A stretch of DNA of 42,808 nucleotides, taken from contig NZ_AKJM01000042.1 of the NCBI RefSeq assembly GCF_000282335.1, positions 1 to 42,808 on the forward strand, given 5' to 3'. Below, piece after piece: positions 16,301 through 24,723 of the stretch (the first letter of the stretch is position 1; every line of letters begins with the position of its first letter). Below the pieces are notes generated by a model, which saw nothing but the letters and a program-made list of their open reading frames with translations, did not search any database and was not told where the DNA came from. The stretch comes from Pseudomonas sp. GM48. GTDB taxonomy: Bacteria; Pseudomonadota; Gammaproteobacteria; Pseudomonadales; Pseudomonadaceae. A program made the translations under genes and the position numbers.

Positions 16301-17341
16301 GGCGGCGATTTCAAACCGTTGCATACGGAGTCTGTTGCGCAGCGAATGCGCAGGCTGTTCCCCACGCTCAATGAAGAGGAACTGGAAACCTTGCGCCGGG
16401 AGTTGTTGCATACCGAGCCGCTGGTGGCGATGGCACGTCTGGAAAACGAATACGTCGCGTTGGTCAATGATCTGCAAGTGTGGGTCGGCGAAGTGCCTTC
16501 CCATGACCCGCTGTCCGGCATCGCATTGACGGCCGAGGGCGCTGCCAGCCAAAGGCGCTACCGGGAAGCGTTTGCTGACGTGGTGCAAGCGAGTTGGAGT
16601 CGGCGCCTGACGGCGCAGAACCGGTTTGATACCGGCAGGTTCTTTTCCAAACTCGACATCCTCGGTGATTTACCCGAGTTGTCGGCGGATTTCAGTCATG
16701 TGTCCGAATTCCTGTTGATCAATACAAGCCCGTTTTTGAGCGCTGGCAAATTCCTGAAGGGCTTTACCGGTTTGAAGTATCTGACGATCAGGGGAGTTCG
16801 CCTCGATGGTTTCCCGATTGAAACCTTCCAGATGCGCTCGCTCATCAGTCTGACGCTGGACGATTGCAACCTTCGCCTGAGCGAAGCCACCGTGGAGGGG
16901 TTGGCCCATATGGAAAGTCTTGAAGAACTGGAGTTGGACAACAATCTCCTGGGCCTTACACCTGATGTTGGTTATATCAAAGGCCTGCAGCGTCTGAGCC
17001 TGAAATCCACCGGATTGGCCGAGGCACCTCACGGGCTCTTCAACCTGGAAAAATTGCGCTTTGCGGATTTGACGTTCAATCGGATTGTCGATTTGCCGGA
17101 CGAGTTGTTCGACGTTCCAGACACGCAGCCGACCAATTTCAATTTTTGTGACAACCCGTTGAGCGATGAAAGCAGGCAACGTATCTCCCGGTATGTCGAA
17201 AATTCAGGCCTGGATCGAAAAGTCTTGATTCAATTCGATGATGAAGTGAGTGCGCAAAGTGAAGATGAGTTTGAAGATGGCTTCAATTCGGAGTCTGATG
17301 AGAGTGGGGTCGAAAGTGGCGAAGAAAGTGATGCTCGCTAG
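13325..17341 (+). CDS. Large leucine-rich-repeat toxin-like protein (dermonecrotic-toxin-like N-terminus)
   Basis: A 1338-aa protein. Its N-terminal two thirds resemble the large Pseudomonas proteins annotated with a dermonecrotic-toxin-like domain (DUF6543): IPDWLIQALPHRRQALQR near 17, a YFGHASGFINEP segment near 149, and hydrophobic helices near 420-455 and 480-500 that could insert in a membrane. Residues about 1120-1280 hold roughly six leucine-rich repeats (LKYLTIRGVRL, LISLTLDDCNL, LEELELDNNLL, LQRLSLKSTGL, LRFADLTFNRI). The last 35 residues are almost all Glu, Asp and Ser. Related proteins commonly continue into a NEL ubiquitin-ligase domain with a catalytic Cys; none is present here. 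I chose ATG 13325 because GGAG lies 9 bases before it; the in-frame TTG at 13310 overlaps that site. No secretion signal is visible. A host-directed effector role is inference. Confidence 0.75.
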   Translation: MFEVPAQQRPDSKHRLLIEEKIPDWLIQALPHRRQALQRTPVVIPDWYRAASAASHAQLAQAVKASWLSQTRLDKVFEPLADARRFAEPLLRKALKDRFDIELDVARTYLRLYLPKGVLTAYQVKTLSLLDAALHNFEKKESTDNYFGHASGFINEPDNRGHFKVLPINERISISAFVSMCRELDIGGQYSRQLQALLLPGDAVAKAVLELRVKASQKDAFRAAVLLARMKGDIGADSQQRLLQLADGVASPALHCHQLQIMTARLTGIMVLAGDLERSSRVEPLVVYIPDDPQHPLKEYPSTQAFRATLTEQLRTPAYQAFFARFIAHEQRGQFFAMLDQRLNVVTWHPPQANDPQPAWRRTPVDNPALHFDAHRTPADPWQWLYQDTLNKILNDARNIAVPTADEDRKSRWALWDSLQNVASIVMQVATLVAIPFVPFLGELMLAYTAYQLLDETFTGILDWADGQVIEAADHLLTIAENMAQLAAFGVAAAVAGKVLAIKPSEFVEGLKPVELYDGRIRLWNPDLQPYEQPASLPLQGEPDELGLQHQAGKTFLTLDARTYEVAADTQGDAYHVRHPQRPNAYRPQLTHNNTGAWAHEVERPMEWQGAQLFRRLGHSVAEFSDETARHILTISGVDEAMLRHLHVHARRPPALLKDTVRRFKLDRRIEKFRVQMSSSDPAIYTDADAQLQLHVLKGQQVNLSQSQLRHANVIQTVVETLEEGALKKLLGLSPAPGDSLPAIPVRAALLRIRMADWVQEQRVRLFNLLEDSFELSADAPTRQIRRIFPELPRSIAEEFWSEASASDRLHLLNKPGIPRHMAHEALFYLREVRLSRAYEGLYLEARASVDSDVLALHMLETVNGWSPDIRIEVRDGHFDGALLDSIGGSDVPIRKVMVRQNVGYRAYSGAGEELHGFDDFFSAVQHALPDAQRKALGLPHVGQGGELKLMLRKQAPLPRSQLRALLGQPPLDPALRSPMALAVGRPGYLLGGGDFKPLHTESVAQRMRRLFPTLNEEELETLRRELLHTEPLVAMARLENEYVALVNDLQVWVGEVPSHDPLSGIALTAEGAASQRRYREAFADVVQASWSRRLTAQNRFDTGRFFSKLDILGDLPELSADFSHVSEFLLINTSPFLSAGKFLKGFTGLKYLTIRGVRLDGFPIETFQMRSLISLTLDDCNLRLSEATVEGLAHMESLEELELDNNLLGLTPDVGYIKGLQRLSLKSTGLAEAPHGLFNLEKLRFADLTFNRIVDLPDELFDVPDTQPTNFNFCDNPLSDESRQRISRYVENSGLDRKVLIQFDDEVSAQSEDEFEDGFNSESDESGVESGEESDAR

Positions 17342-17729
17342 TGTTTTTTAGTTGAGGCTGTGTTTTGTTGTTGTCTCGGTGGTTGATACAGGTTTGTTTG
17401 GTTGTAAAGGGGTGGTATCGGTTGGCCATTCATGTCATGAGTGGCAGGCCGGATGGAGTTTTGTAGTGGGTTTGAGTTGTGTGCTTTATGTGTTGAGGAA
17501 ATGAATTTTATAAAAGTTTTTTGTTTTTGTAATCTTGGGTAACGTTATTGGATGTCAACTTCAGTAAGTAAGTTATGAAGCTGTTGTCGTGTGGTTTTTC
17601 CTGGCTGGTAGGCATTTTGCGCCTGTGTTATTTCTTTCGCTCAATCACTCGTTGTTGAAGTTTCATGAGGGTTCAGCAGCGAATAACTGCAGTCGATATG
17701 CTGCGCAAATAGATAGTTAGGAGTTAACC
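17342..17729. other. A/T-rich, G/T-skewed intergenic region
   Basis: This 388-base gap has no open frame of note. From 17342 to about 17560 the plus strand is strikingly rich in G and T and poor in C, unlike the flanking genes. A 21-base imperfect dyad (17425-17445, GCCA..CATG.CATG..TGGC) looks operator-like or could form a hairpin after the toxin gene. A sigma-54-like element lies at 17606-17621. I see no terminator with a T-run and no remnant of a NEL domain. Confidence 0.6.
17606..17621 (+). promoter_or_regulatory. Candidate sigma-54 promoter upstream of the 335-aa gene
   Basis: TGGTAGG-CATT-TTGCG keeps the GG-N10-GC spacing of the -24/-12 element (GG at 17607-17608, GC at 17619-17620). 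It differs from the consensus at the C of GGCA, the next C and the last base. Transcription would start near 17632, about 98 bases before the ATG. Confidence 0.3.
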
Positions 17730-18737
17730 ATGATTATTGCTGAACAGTTGTCGGGTACATCCAGTGTCAATGTTGAAGTCGCGAACAATCCGGCAGTAGC
17801 CATCAGTCAGTTCGAAGTCAAGTTCGATGCGGACTCTGCCATTCGCAATAAAAGCTTGTACGGCAATGGTCGGATGCAGGTCCGGGTAGTGGTGTTGATA
17901 TCCGTAATGGACAAGGATGGCAACGTAGTGCCCTTGCCGAAGTCTGTTGAGGAATCGGTTTTTCCGATTTATTACAATGGAGGTCAATCCCTGGGCGGGA
18001 ACTGGTTTGTATGGGGGGTGGAGAATGACTATTTACATGAATTGCCCTCAAACACTTTGTCCAAACACGGCGTTCTCTCAGAAACAAAAACAAGCAACCT
18101 GAACCAGCAAATTCCCAAACCTCTGGAATTCTGGATTTCATCCGAGATTGTCGGCACCGCTCAAATCGGGGCAAAGGTGGAGCTCAATGGTGAGACGATC
18201 AGAACCAACAACACCGGCGCGAACAAGTTCGACAGCAGCGTAACGCTCAACGCTCTATTGCCGGTGGTGTACCCAATCGATTATTTCAGTCTTCAAACGG
18301 TGCGTGTGGAGAACGCGCCGAGCCTTAGCCCGATGAACAAAATATATCTGAGTTTGAATCCACCGGGCAGAAGCGTGCAGTTGCGCCGCTGGCAGGAGCG
18401 GAACGGTTCGGTAGGCCTCCCTGGCAGTGAGGTTTTCCGTGATGTGAAGGCGCCGAAAATCTGGACCTTCTTTTATGCATTGGCCCACGAGGAGACTAAA
18501 ACCTATCCGGTCCCCTTGATGAATGGGGGCGGGACATTCCCTGTTTCGGTAAATGACCGGCGTGGTGAGCTTACCCTTGTTTCGGTCCTGAATTACCAAA
18601 CTGCATCAGGCCCGAAAAAACTGGGTGTATTTTATTTCTCTGCTATTGATGAATACGGTACTGAGCATAGATTGAGCCTGCGACCAATATTTTATGCTGA
18701 CAATCAACTAAAAGATATCTTCCTGGATCGTGGTTGA
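17730..18737 (+). CDS. Unrecognised 335-aa protein next to the RHS gene
   Basis: I do not recognise this protein. It is 335 aa, soluble, without signal peptide or membrane helix, and by eye dominated by beta strands: many alternating hydrophobic positions such as RMQVRVVVLISVMDKDGN near 48 and GELTLVSVLNYQTASG near 277. Two asparagine- and glycine-rich loops occur. The ribosome site AGGAG lies 8 bases before the ATG. Base composition is visibly lower in GC than the core genes around the block, as in the gap before it. It ends 138 bases before the RHS gene on the same strand and may be transcribed with it or stop at the hairpin between. A partner, adaptor or immunity role is possible; nothing in the sequence decides. 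Confidence 0.6.
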   Translation: MIIAEQLSGTSSVNVEVANNPAVAISQFEVKFDADSAIRNKSLYGNGRMQVRVVVLISVMDKDGNVVPLPKSVEESVFPIYYNGGQSLGGNWFVWGVENDYLHELPSNTLSKHGVLSETKTSNLNQQIPKPLEFWISSEIVGTAQIGAKVELNGETIRTNNTGANKFDSSVTLNALLPVVYPIDYFSLQTVRVENAPSLSPMNKIYLSLNPPGRSVQLRRWQERNGSVGLPGSEVFRDVKAPKIWTFFYALAHEETKTYPVPLMNGGGTFPVSVNDRRGELTLVSVLNYQTASGPKKLGVFYFSAIDEYGTEHRLSLRPIFYADNQLKDIFLDRG

Positions 18738-18768
18738 TAGTGGTTTAACGTTCCGCTATTAAAGAGTC

Positions 18769-18800
18769 GGGCCAACTCGGTTTAATACGCCGGTTGGTCC
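18769..18800 (+). terminator. Possible stem-loop between the 335-aa gene and the RHS gene
   Basis: GGGCCAACT (18769-18777) pairs with GGTTGGTCC (18792-18800) through nine pairs, two of them G-U. The following bases are only moderately T-rich (GGTGCTTGATTGTGTCATTTT with breaks), so termination would be partial at best. Confidence 0.35.
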
Positions 18801-18875
18801 GGTGCTTGATTGTGTCATTTTCACTTATTGGCAATGTGGCGGAGGGTATTTATTAATTTGTAAGGCGAATCGCTG

Positions 18876-21800
18876 ATGGCTTCTGAAAGTCTTGTCTATT
18901 CCAATGCATTTAACTTTAATGATTTTGTCAATGGTAGCGTCGACGCCCGCACGGGTATGTACACGTTCAGCGTGTCCCTGGGCGAAATCAAGTCCGGAGG
19001 GTTGAATGGGCCTTCCTTGCCTATTCAGTTGCAGTTCAATCCGCTTAATTCCACTGACACCGGTTTTGGCAAGGGTTGGCATTTGGCATTGACGCGCTAT
19101 GACGTACTCAACAAGGTCCTGTCGTTGTCGAGCGGCGAACGATACAAGGCGTCAGAAACGGCTTCCGCTCTACTGTTTAGCGAATTGAAGCTCAATACAC
19201 TCAAGGTTAGTAAGCCTGAGGCAGGGCGCTATGACATCGTCCATAAAAACGGAGTTCTTGAGGAGCTTCGGCTTCATGGATCAAGCAATATTGCGGTGCC
19301 GATTCGTATTGTTGCGGCAAACGGCACAAGTATTACCCTTGCCTATACCTCGATCAATGGATTGCCGGTACTGAGTGAAGTCCGGGATGCTCAGCGCGTT
19401 TTGCTGAGCATTACGCGAAATGCGAGCGTCAAACTGACGCTGTATCCCGGCACGGACTGTGAAGCAGCGTTCACATTGTCGCAATCCAGTGCTCAGGTAA
19501 AAGTCGGTATGCCCATTGGCGGCGAGTGGAAGTTGGGCTTGCAGCAGATTGGCGGCCTGAACTGCATCATCTCTGTCGAGTCTCCGCTGGGTGGAATGGA
19601 AACCATCCGCTATAAAACGGTGGGGCATCGTTTTCCACCCTTGGGTCCATTGCAATCGATGCCTTGTGTGAGCGCACACATCAGCAACCCCAGGTTCGAT
19701 CAACCGTCGATTACCACGAACTACGACTTTTCCGATGCCAACTTTTTGGGTTTCGGTGCCGGTATCAACTGGTCCAACGACGGCGACAATCTGTACCGGG
19801 TCGCTGCCAACTATACCTACACATCCACCGAGCGCCTGATGCTAGGCGATCGAGTGCACAGCTTCACCGTCAGAACCTATAACAAGTTTCATCTGTTGCT
19901 GTCGCAAGTCACCACTTGCGGGGATGCATTAACGACACGATCGATCGAGTATCACCAGTTGCCAGGCGTGAATCTGGCCGGGCAACCGGAGCAATTTCGC
20001 ATGCCTAAAGTCGAGACGGTCATCCATGAGAATCGCAGGACGGGAGTGAAGTCACCGCCGCAGGTTACCCGTACCGAGTACGACGAGTGGGGCAACTTGC
20101 TCAGGCAGACCGAGCCGAGCGGTGTGACGACAGTTTGCGAGTTCTACCCATCGACTGCGAGCGACGGCTGCCCGGCCGACCCTTTGGGTTTCGTGCGCTT
20201 CGAAAAGCAACGCACGGTTTCCCCGGCGACAGGGTTTGCCTCTGCCCCTACCTCACTCACTCGCTATCGTTATGACCTGCTGACCAAGGCGGACAGCGCC
20301 ACTGTGCCGGGTATCGTGCCTGTTCAGGAGCAGTTTCTGGAGCTCAGTGGGCAAACCCAGACGCTGCGCGCTCAAACGGATCTGGATTACTTCAACGTCC
20401 CGAGCGATCCCTCACGTCATGGGCTCGTACGCAAGCAAACGGTTATTCGCGAGGGCAAGCCGACGCACTGCGAATTTGAATACCGTTTAAACGGGACGGT
20501 CCTTGAGTTGCAGACTACCCAGACGGGTTTCGATGGCGCTCGCAAGACGACGGCCCGAACGCTTTCTGCAATCAACGGCACGAAATTATCGGAGCGTAAT
20601 GAAGACGAAGGGACTGTTATCTTCACACATGACCCGTTTGGCAGGCTGCTTCGCGAGACCGTGGCACCGGGCACGGCGTTTGAAGCCAGCCGAAGCTGGT
20701 CCTATCAATTGGCTTCCGGCAGCGTTACTCCGGCGTCGATGGTCAGCGTCGATGTCAACGGCGTGCAACAGCGAGTCACCTGTGACGGGCTGGGACGGAC
20801 GATTCGTATCGATGAACAGGACAGCGACAGCCAGGCTGGCGGGCCGCTGCGGATGGTTTATTCCGCGCAATACAACGCCATAGGCCAACTTGTCGAAGAG
20901 ATCGCGACCGACTGGCTGCAGGGTGTGCCTCTGGGGCAAAAAAAGAGCTTTGTCTTTGATGAATGGGGGCAACTGAAAACCACTCTCCACGCCGATGGTC
21001 GCGCTGAGCATCTTGAGTTCGACCCTGTGACCCTGCAGGAAGCGAGTTGGCAGCAAGGCATGGGCAAAACCGTCACGGTTTACCAGAAGTTCGGTAAGCC
21101 GCAGAGCGTAGAGACTTTCGACCTTCAAGGAAGGAGCCTGGGCAAGATCCTTCATGAGTACGACGGTTTGGGTCGTGGTGTTAGCCAGACGGATCCGGCA
21201 GGAAACAAAACACTCTACCAATACGATGTCTTCAATCGCCTGCGGCGCAGCGTACTGCCGGATGGTCACGCGGTGGAAACCGAGTATGCAGTGCATAGCC
21301 ATGGGCAATTGCCGATAGAGGTAAAGGTTGCGGGGCGCAGTCTGGGCCAACAAACGTTTGATGGTCTCGGACGTTTGATCCAGAGCAAGGTCGGTGGGCG
21401 GGTGACGACGGCGGGGTTCGAGGCTGGCGTCAGCAAGCCGGTCTGGGAACAGACGCCGGGCGGTGACCGGGTCGAGTACCGATACGAACCTAACCTCGGT
21501 GGTCTGGTGACACAGCGCAAGGCAGGCGGACTTGTTGCCAGTTACTCCTATGATCACCGGCTCGGCCTGCCAACGATGTGTACCGAGCAAGGGCGCGAGA
21601 CCCGTTTCGAGTACTACCCGTCCGGGCGGCTCAAGAGTGAGACCTCGACCCAGGGCGCCCGACAGGAAAAGGCTCTGTATACCTATTCCCTCGGCGGACG
21701 CCCCTTAACCTGCACCGATGTGTTTGGTAACCAGCACAAAACTGATTACGACCAACATGGGCGTCCGAAATCGTTTGAGCACAACTCGCTCAAAGCCGCA

Positions 21801-23609
21801 TTCACTTACAACGCCCTTGGCCAATTGGCGATGGTCAACGCACAAGAGGCCAACGGTACGCGTTCGCTGCTCACCCGATTGGCCTATGACGATCTGGGAC
21901 GCGAGGTGTCGCGTAGTTTTGAGGTCAGCGGTTCCGGCACGCAAACCTTGACCTCGAGCTACACACTGGCCAGCAAACTGGCGCAAAGAATGATGAAAAG
22001 CGGCAATGAGGTCCTGCGCGACGAGCGCTTCAGCTATGACCGGCGCGGTCGGCTGACTGAGTACACCTGCAGCGGTACGCAACGGCCGCGAGATCCGCAT
22101 GGCAAAGAGATCATCAAGCAAATTTTCGTGCTTGATGCCATGGACAACATCGTCACGCTGGAAACCGAATTTCCCGGTGGTAAAAACCTGTGTTCCTACG
22201 AATACAGCGCCAGTGACCCTACTCAGTTGATCGGCATCCGGCACAGTCACAAGGATTATCCGGCACCCGTGGTGCTGCAGTACGACGCCAACGGGCAATT
22301 GATCAAGGACGAACAGGTCCGCATGCTGACTTACGACGCGTTGGGTCGCCTGACGCAAGTGGCCAGTGCCGTCGGCGCGGTGGTGCGCGGTTATCACTAC
22401 GACGCCCAGGACCGATTGGTCGAAATGTCGCAACGGGTCGGTCCGGTCACCCGGCGTTACTACCGTGAAGGACGGGTGATCAATGAGGAGAATGGCCAGG
22501 ACAAGAGCACCTGTTTGCACAATGTTGACGTGGTGTTGGGGCAGAGTCGGCAGGGGCAGAGCGCGGTCACCCGCTTGTTGGGCACGGACCAGCAACAGAG
22601 TGTGTTGACCGAAGTGATGGGCGCACAACGTCAGGACGTCGCCTACAGCCCCTATGGGCATCGGCCGGCAGAGGGCGGGCTGTTCAGCCTGCTCGGTTTC
22701 AGTGGCCAGCAACTTGATCCTTTGACCGGGCTGTATCTGTTGGGCAATGGTTACCGGGCCTACAGCCCGACGCTGATGCGCTTTCTCAGCCCGGACAGCA
22801 TGAGTCCGTTTGGTGCGGGCGGGTTGAATCCTTACGCTTACTGCGGCGGGGACCCGATCAATCGGGTCGATCCCACCGGCCATTTCTGGAAAGCCCTGTT
22901 GGGGATTGCCCTGTCGATTGCCGGTTTTGCCCTGAGTGTCGTGACGATGGGTGCCGCCACGCCTCTGGCGGTGATCGGTCTGACACTGGCGGCGTCCTCT
23001 GCGACGCTGGGGGTCGCTGGCATCATCGTCAATGAAGTGGCGCCGGAGTCGGGGGTCGGAGGCATCCTGGGCTGGGCGAGCCTGGCCACTGGCGTGCTGT
23101 CGGCTGGAGCGGGTTTGGGAGCCCTCGGCAAAGGTGCCGTGCAATGGGGGAACAAGCTGGCCAATGCCTATAAGCCTGGGCTGAGCAGCAAAGGAGCGCA
23201 GGCGGCCGCCAAAGAAATGGCCAAGGGAATGGGCAAGGGGAGCTCGAAGGCAGGATCGTCGATAGTAAAAGGCAAAGGCGCCAAGGCTGCGGCGAAGGTT
23301 GCCAAGTCAGGTGGAAAGGCGGATGACGCACCCGTCAAGTGGAGCCTCAAGGAGCCCAAGGGTAAAAACATCAAGGCCGATTTGAGCGATAGCGCCATGG
23401 AACAGTACGACGTATTCAGAAAGGGGGTAGCTGACGAAGGTCTGTCTCCGGTGCAGGCATCCCAGAAAATGGGCGACCCCAAGTACACGCTACTGGAGAA
23501 AAAATTGAACCGGTTTGAAGTGCGTATAAGCGGCAAAGACAGGGTGACATTTTTGGTCGATGAAACCGATCACATTGTCGAAATACTGCAAGTAGGGGGG
23601 CATACCTGA
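18876..23609 (+). CDS. RHS repeat protein with variable C-terminal toxin-like tip
   Basis: A 1577-aa protein. An N-terminal region (1-290) begins NAFNFNDFVNGSVDARTGMY, then a long run of YD/RHS repeats forms the expected shell, ending in the RHS core (GLYLLGNGYRAYSPTLMRFL and ...DPINRVDPTGH, with DPTG at 1332-1335), where related proteins cleave themselves. After it come hydrophobic helices (about 1340-1420), a Lys/Ala/Gly-rich linker, and a 90-residue tip from Lys1488. The tip (YTLLEKKLNRFEVRI...GKDRVTFLVDETDHIVEILQVGGHT) has the strand pattern of RelE/ParE-type RNases, so it may be an RNA-cutting toxin; this is inference. No PAAR or VgrG gene is near. The stop lies only 14 bases from the end of queG, so there is no room for a downstream immunity gene. 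An AAGG ribosome site precedes the ATG. Confidence 0.88.
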   Translation: MASESLVYSNAFNFNDFVNGSVDARTGMYTFSVSLGEIKSGGLNGPSLPIQLQFNPLNSTDTGFGKGWHLALTRYDVLNKVLSLSSGERYKASETASALLFSELKLNTLKVSKPEAGRYDIVHKNGVLEELRLHGSSNIAVPIRIVAANGTSITLAYTSINGLPVLSEVRDAQRVLLSITRNASVKLTLYPGTDCEAAFTLSQSSAQVKVGMPIGGEWKLGLQQIGGLNCIISVESPLGGMETIRYKTVGHRFPPLGPLQSMPCVSAHISNPRFDQPSITTNYDFSDANFLGFGAGINWSNDGDNLYRVAANYTYTSTERLMLGDRVHSFTVRTYNKFHLLLSQVTTCGDALTTRSIEYHQLPGVNLAGQPEQFRMPKVETVIHENRRTGVKSPPQVTRTEYDEWGNLLRQTEPSGVTTVCEFYPSTASDGCPADPLGFVRFEKQRTVSPATGFASAPTSLTRYRYDLLTKADSATVPGIVPVQEQFLELSGQTQTLRAQTDLDYFNVPSDPSRHGLVRKQTVIREGKPTHCEFEYRLNGTVLELQTTQTGFDGARKTTARTLSAINGTKLSERNEDEGTVIFTHDPFGRLLRETVAPGTAFEASRSWSYQLASGSVTPASMVSVDVNGVQQRVTCDGLGRTIRIDEQDSDSQAGGPLRMVYSAQYNAIGQLVEEIATDWLQGVPLGQKKSFVFDEWGQLKTTLHADGRAEHLEFDPVTLQEASWQQGMGKTVTVYQKFGKPQSVETFDLQGRSLGKILHEYDGLGRGVSQTDPAGNKTLYQYDVFNRLRRSVLPDGHAVETEYAVHSHGQLPIEVKVAGRSLGQQTFDGLGRLIQSKVGGRVTTAGFEAGVSKPVWEQTPGGDRVEYRYEPNLGGLVTQRKAGGLVASYSYDHRLGLPTMCTEQGRETRFEYYPSGRLKSETSTQGARQEKALYTYSLGGRPLTCTDVFGNQHKTDYDQHGRPKSFEHNSLKAAFTYNALGQLAMVNAQEANGTRSLLTRLAYDDLGREVSRSFEVSGSGTQTLTSSYTLASKLAQRMMKSGNEVLRDERFSYDRRGRLTEYTCSGTQRPRDPHGKEIIKQIFVLDAMDNIVTLETEFPGGKNLCSYEYSASDPTQLIGIRHSHKDYPAPVVLQYDANGQLIKDEQVRMLTYDALGRLTQVASAVGAVVRGYHYDAQDRLVEMSQRVGPVTRRYYREGRVINEENGQDKSTCLHNVDVVLGQSRQGQSAVTRLLGTDQQQSVLTEVMGAQRQDVAYSPYGHRPAEGGLFSLLGFSGQQLDPLTGLYLLGNGYRAYSPTLMRFLSPDSMSPFGAGGLNPYAYCGGDPINRVDPTGHFWKALLGIALSIAGFALSVVTMGAATPLAVIGLTLAASSATLGVAGIIVNEVAPESGVGGILGWASLATGVLSAGAGLGALGKGAVQWGNKLANAYKPGLSSKGAQAAAKEMAKGMGKGSSKAGSSIVKGKGAKAAAKVAKSGGKADDAPVKWSLKEPKGKNIKADLSDSAMEQYDVFRKGVADEGLSPVQASQKMGDPKYTLLEKKLNRFEVRISGKDRVTFLVDETDHIVEILQVGGHT

Positions 23610-23623
23610 GTTCTCCGGCTGCC

Positions 23624-24694
23624 TCAGGCCAGACGACTGGCGTGCTGCCTTAGCGCCCATTCAACGTGTTCGCGCACCAGCTCCGACGGATAATCCCGCC
23701 GCGCCTTCAACGCTTCCAGCACCGGAATCGTTGAAGGCGCATTCCCCAACCCCACCGCCAGATTGCGCAACCAGTTTTCATAACCCGTCCGGCGCAGCGG
23801 CGAGCCTTCAGTGCTGCTCAAGAACTTGTCTTCATCCCACATGAACAGTTCCGCCAGCCCGGCGTTGTCCAAGTTGTGGCGCGGCTTGAAATCGCTTTCG
23901 CCGGACGGACGGGCGAAACGGTTCCACGGGCAGACGATCTGGCAGTCATCGCAACCGAACACCCGGTTGCCGATCAAGGGGCGCAATTCTTCGGGAATGG
24001 CGCCCTTGAGTTCGATGGTCAGGTAGGAAATGCAGCGCCGGGCGTCCAGCACATAGGGGCCGACGAAGGCATTGGTCGGGCAAATGTCGAGGCAGGCGCT
24101 GCAACGGCCGCAATGTTCGGTGGCGTGGGGTGGATCGACCGGCAGCGGCAAGTCGACGAACAGCTCGGCGAGGAAGAAATAACTGCCGGCCTTGCGATTC
24201 AGGACCAGGGTGTTTTTGCCGATCCAGCCCAGGCCGGCCTGTTCGGCAATGGCTTTTTCCAGCACCGGCGCGCTGTCGACGAAAGCGCGGAAGCCAAACG
24301 GGCCGATCTCGGCCTGGATTTTTTCCGCCAGTTGCTGCACGCGTTTGCGGATCAACTTGTGGTAATCGCGACCCAGGGCGTAACGCGAGACGTAGGCTTT
24401 TTCCGGCTGGGCGAGCATTTTTGCCATTTGCGTGTCGCCCGACAGGTAATCCATGCGCAGGGACACCACACGTAATGTGCCAGGCACCAATTCTTCCGGG
24501 TGCGAGCGCTTGCTGCCGTGGGCGCCCATGTAGTCCATTTCGCCGTGATAACCGGCTTCGAGCCAGCGCTCCAGGTGCTGCTCATGCTCGGCCAGGTCGA
24601 GGCCGCTGATGCCGACTTGCTGAAAGCCCAGCTCGCGGCCCCAGTCCTTGATGGATTGGGCGAGGGCAGGCAGGTCTGTGGTAATAGCGGGCAT
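23624..24694 (-). CDS. queG: Epoxyqueuosine reductase QueG
   Basis: A 356-aa cobalamin-dependent iron-sulfur enzyme that reduces epoxyqueuosine to queuosine in tRNA, the last step of that wobble-base modification. Two 4Fe-4S motifs are visible: CGRCSACLDICP near 195 and CDDCQIVCPW near 245. The N-terminal part has RYALGRDYHKLIRKR near 105 and FVDSAPVLEK near 139, which belong to the active site. The C-terminal segment (about 280-350) looks like HEAT-type helices that hold tRNA. I chose ATG 24694; a longer frame to 24766 would run through the divergent promoter and the nnr start. It is divergent from nnr and convergent with the RHS gene. Confidence 0.97.
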   Translation of the reverse strand: MPAITTDLPALAQSIKDWGRELGFQQVGISGLDLAEHEQHLERWLEAGYHGEMDYMGAHGSKRSHPEELVPGTLRVVSLRMDYLSGDTQMAKMLAQPEKAYVSRYALGRDYHKLIRKRVQQLAEKIQAEIGPFGFRAFVDSAPVLEKAIAEQAGLGWIGKNTLVLNRKAGSYFFLAELFVDLPLPVDPPHATEHCGRCSACLDICPTNAFVGPYVLDARRCISYLTIELKGAIPEELRPLIGNRVFGCDDCQIVCPWNRFARPSGESDFKPRHNLDNAGLAELFMWDEDKFLSSTEGSPLRRTGYENWLRNLAVGLGNAPSTIPVLEALKARRDYPSELVREHVEWALRQHASRLA

Positions 24695-24723
24695 GAGGCG
24701 AGAGAAACCGGAGCTGAGGTGCG

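Noticed and set aside
21705..23144. Long minus-strand open frame (479 codons) opposite the RHS gene
   Set aside because: It is the high-GC shadow of the RHS reading frame; its translation has no family pattern and no ribosome site.
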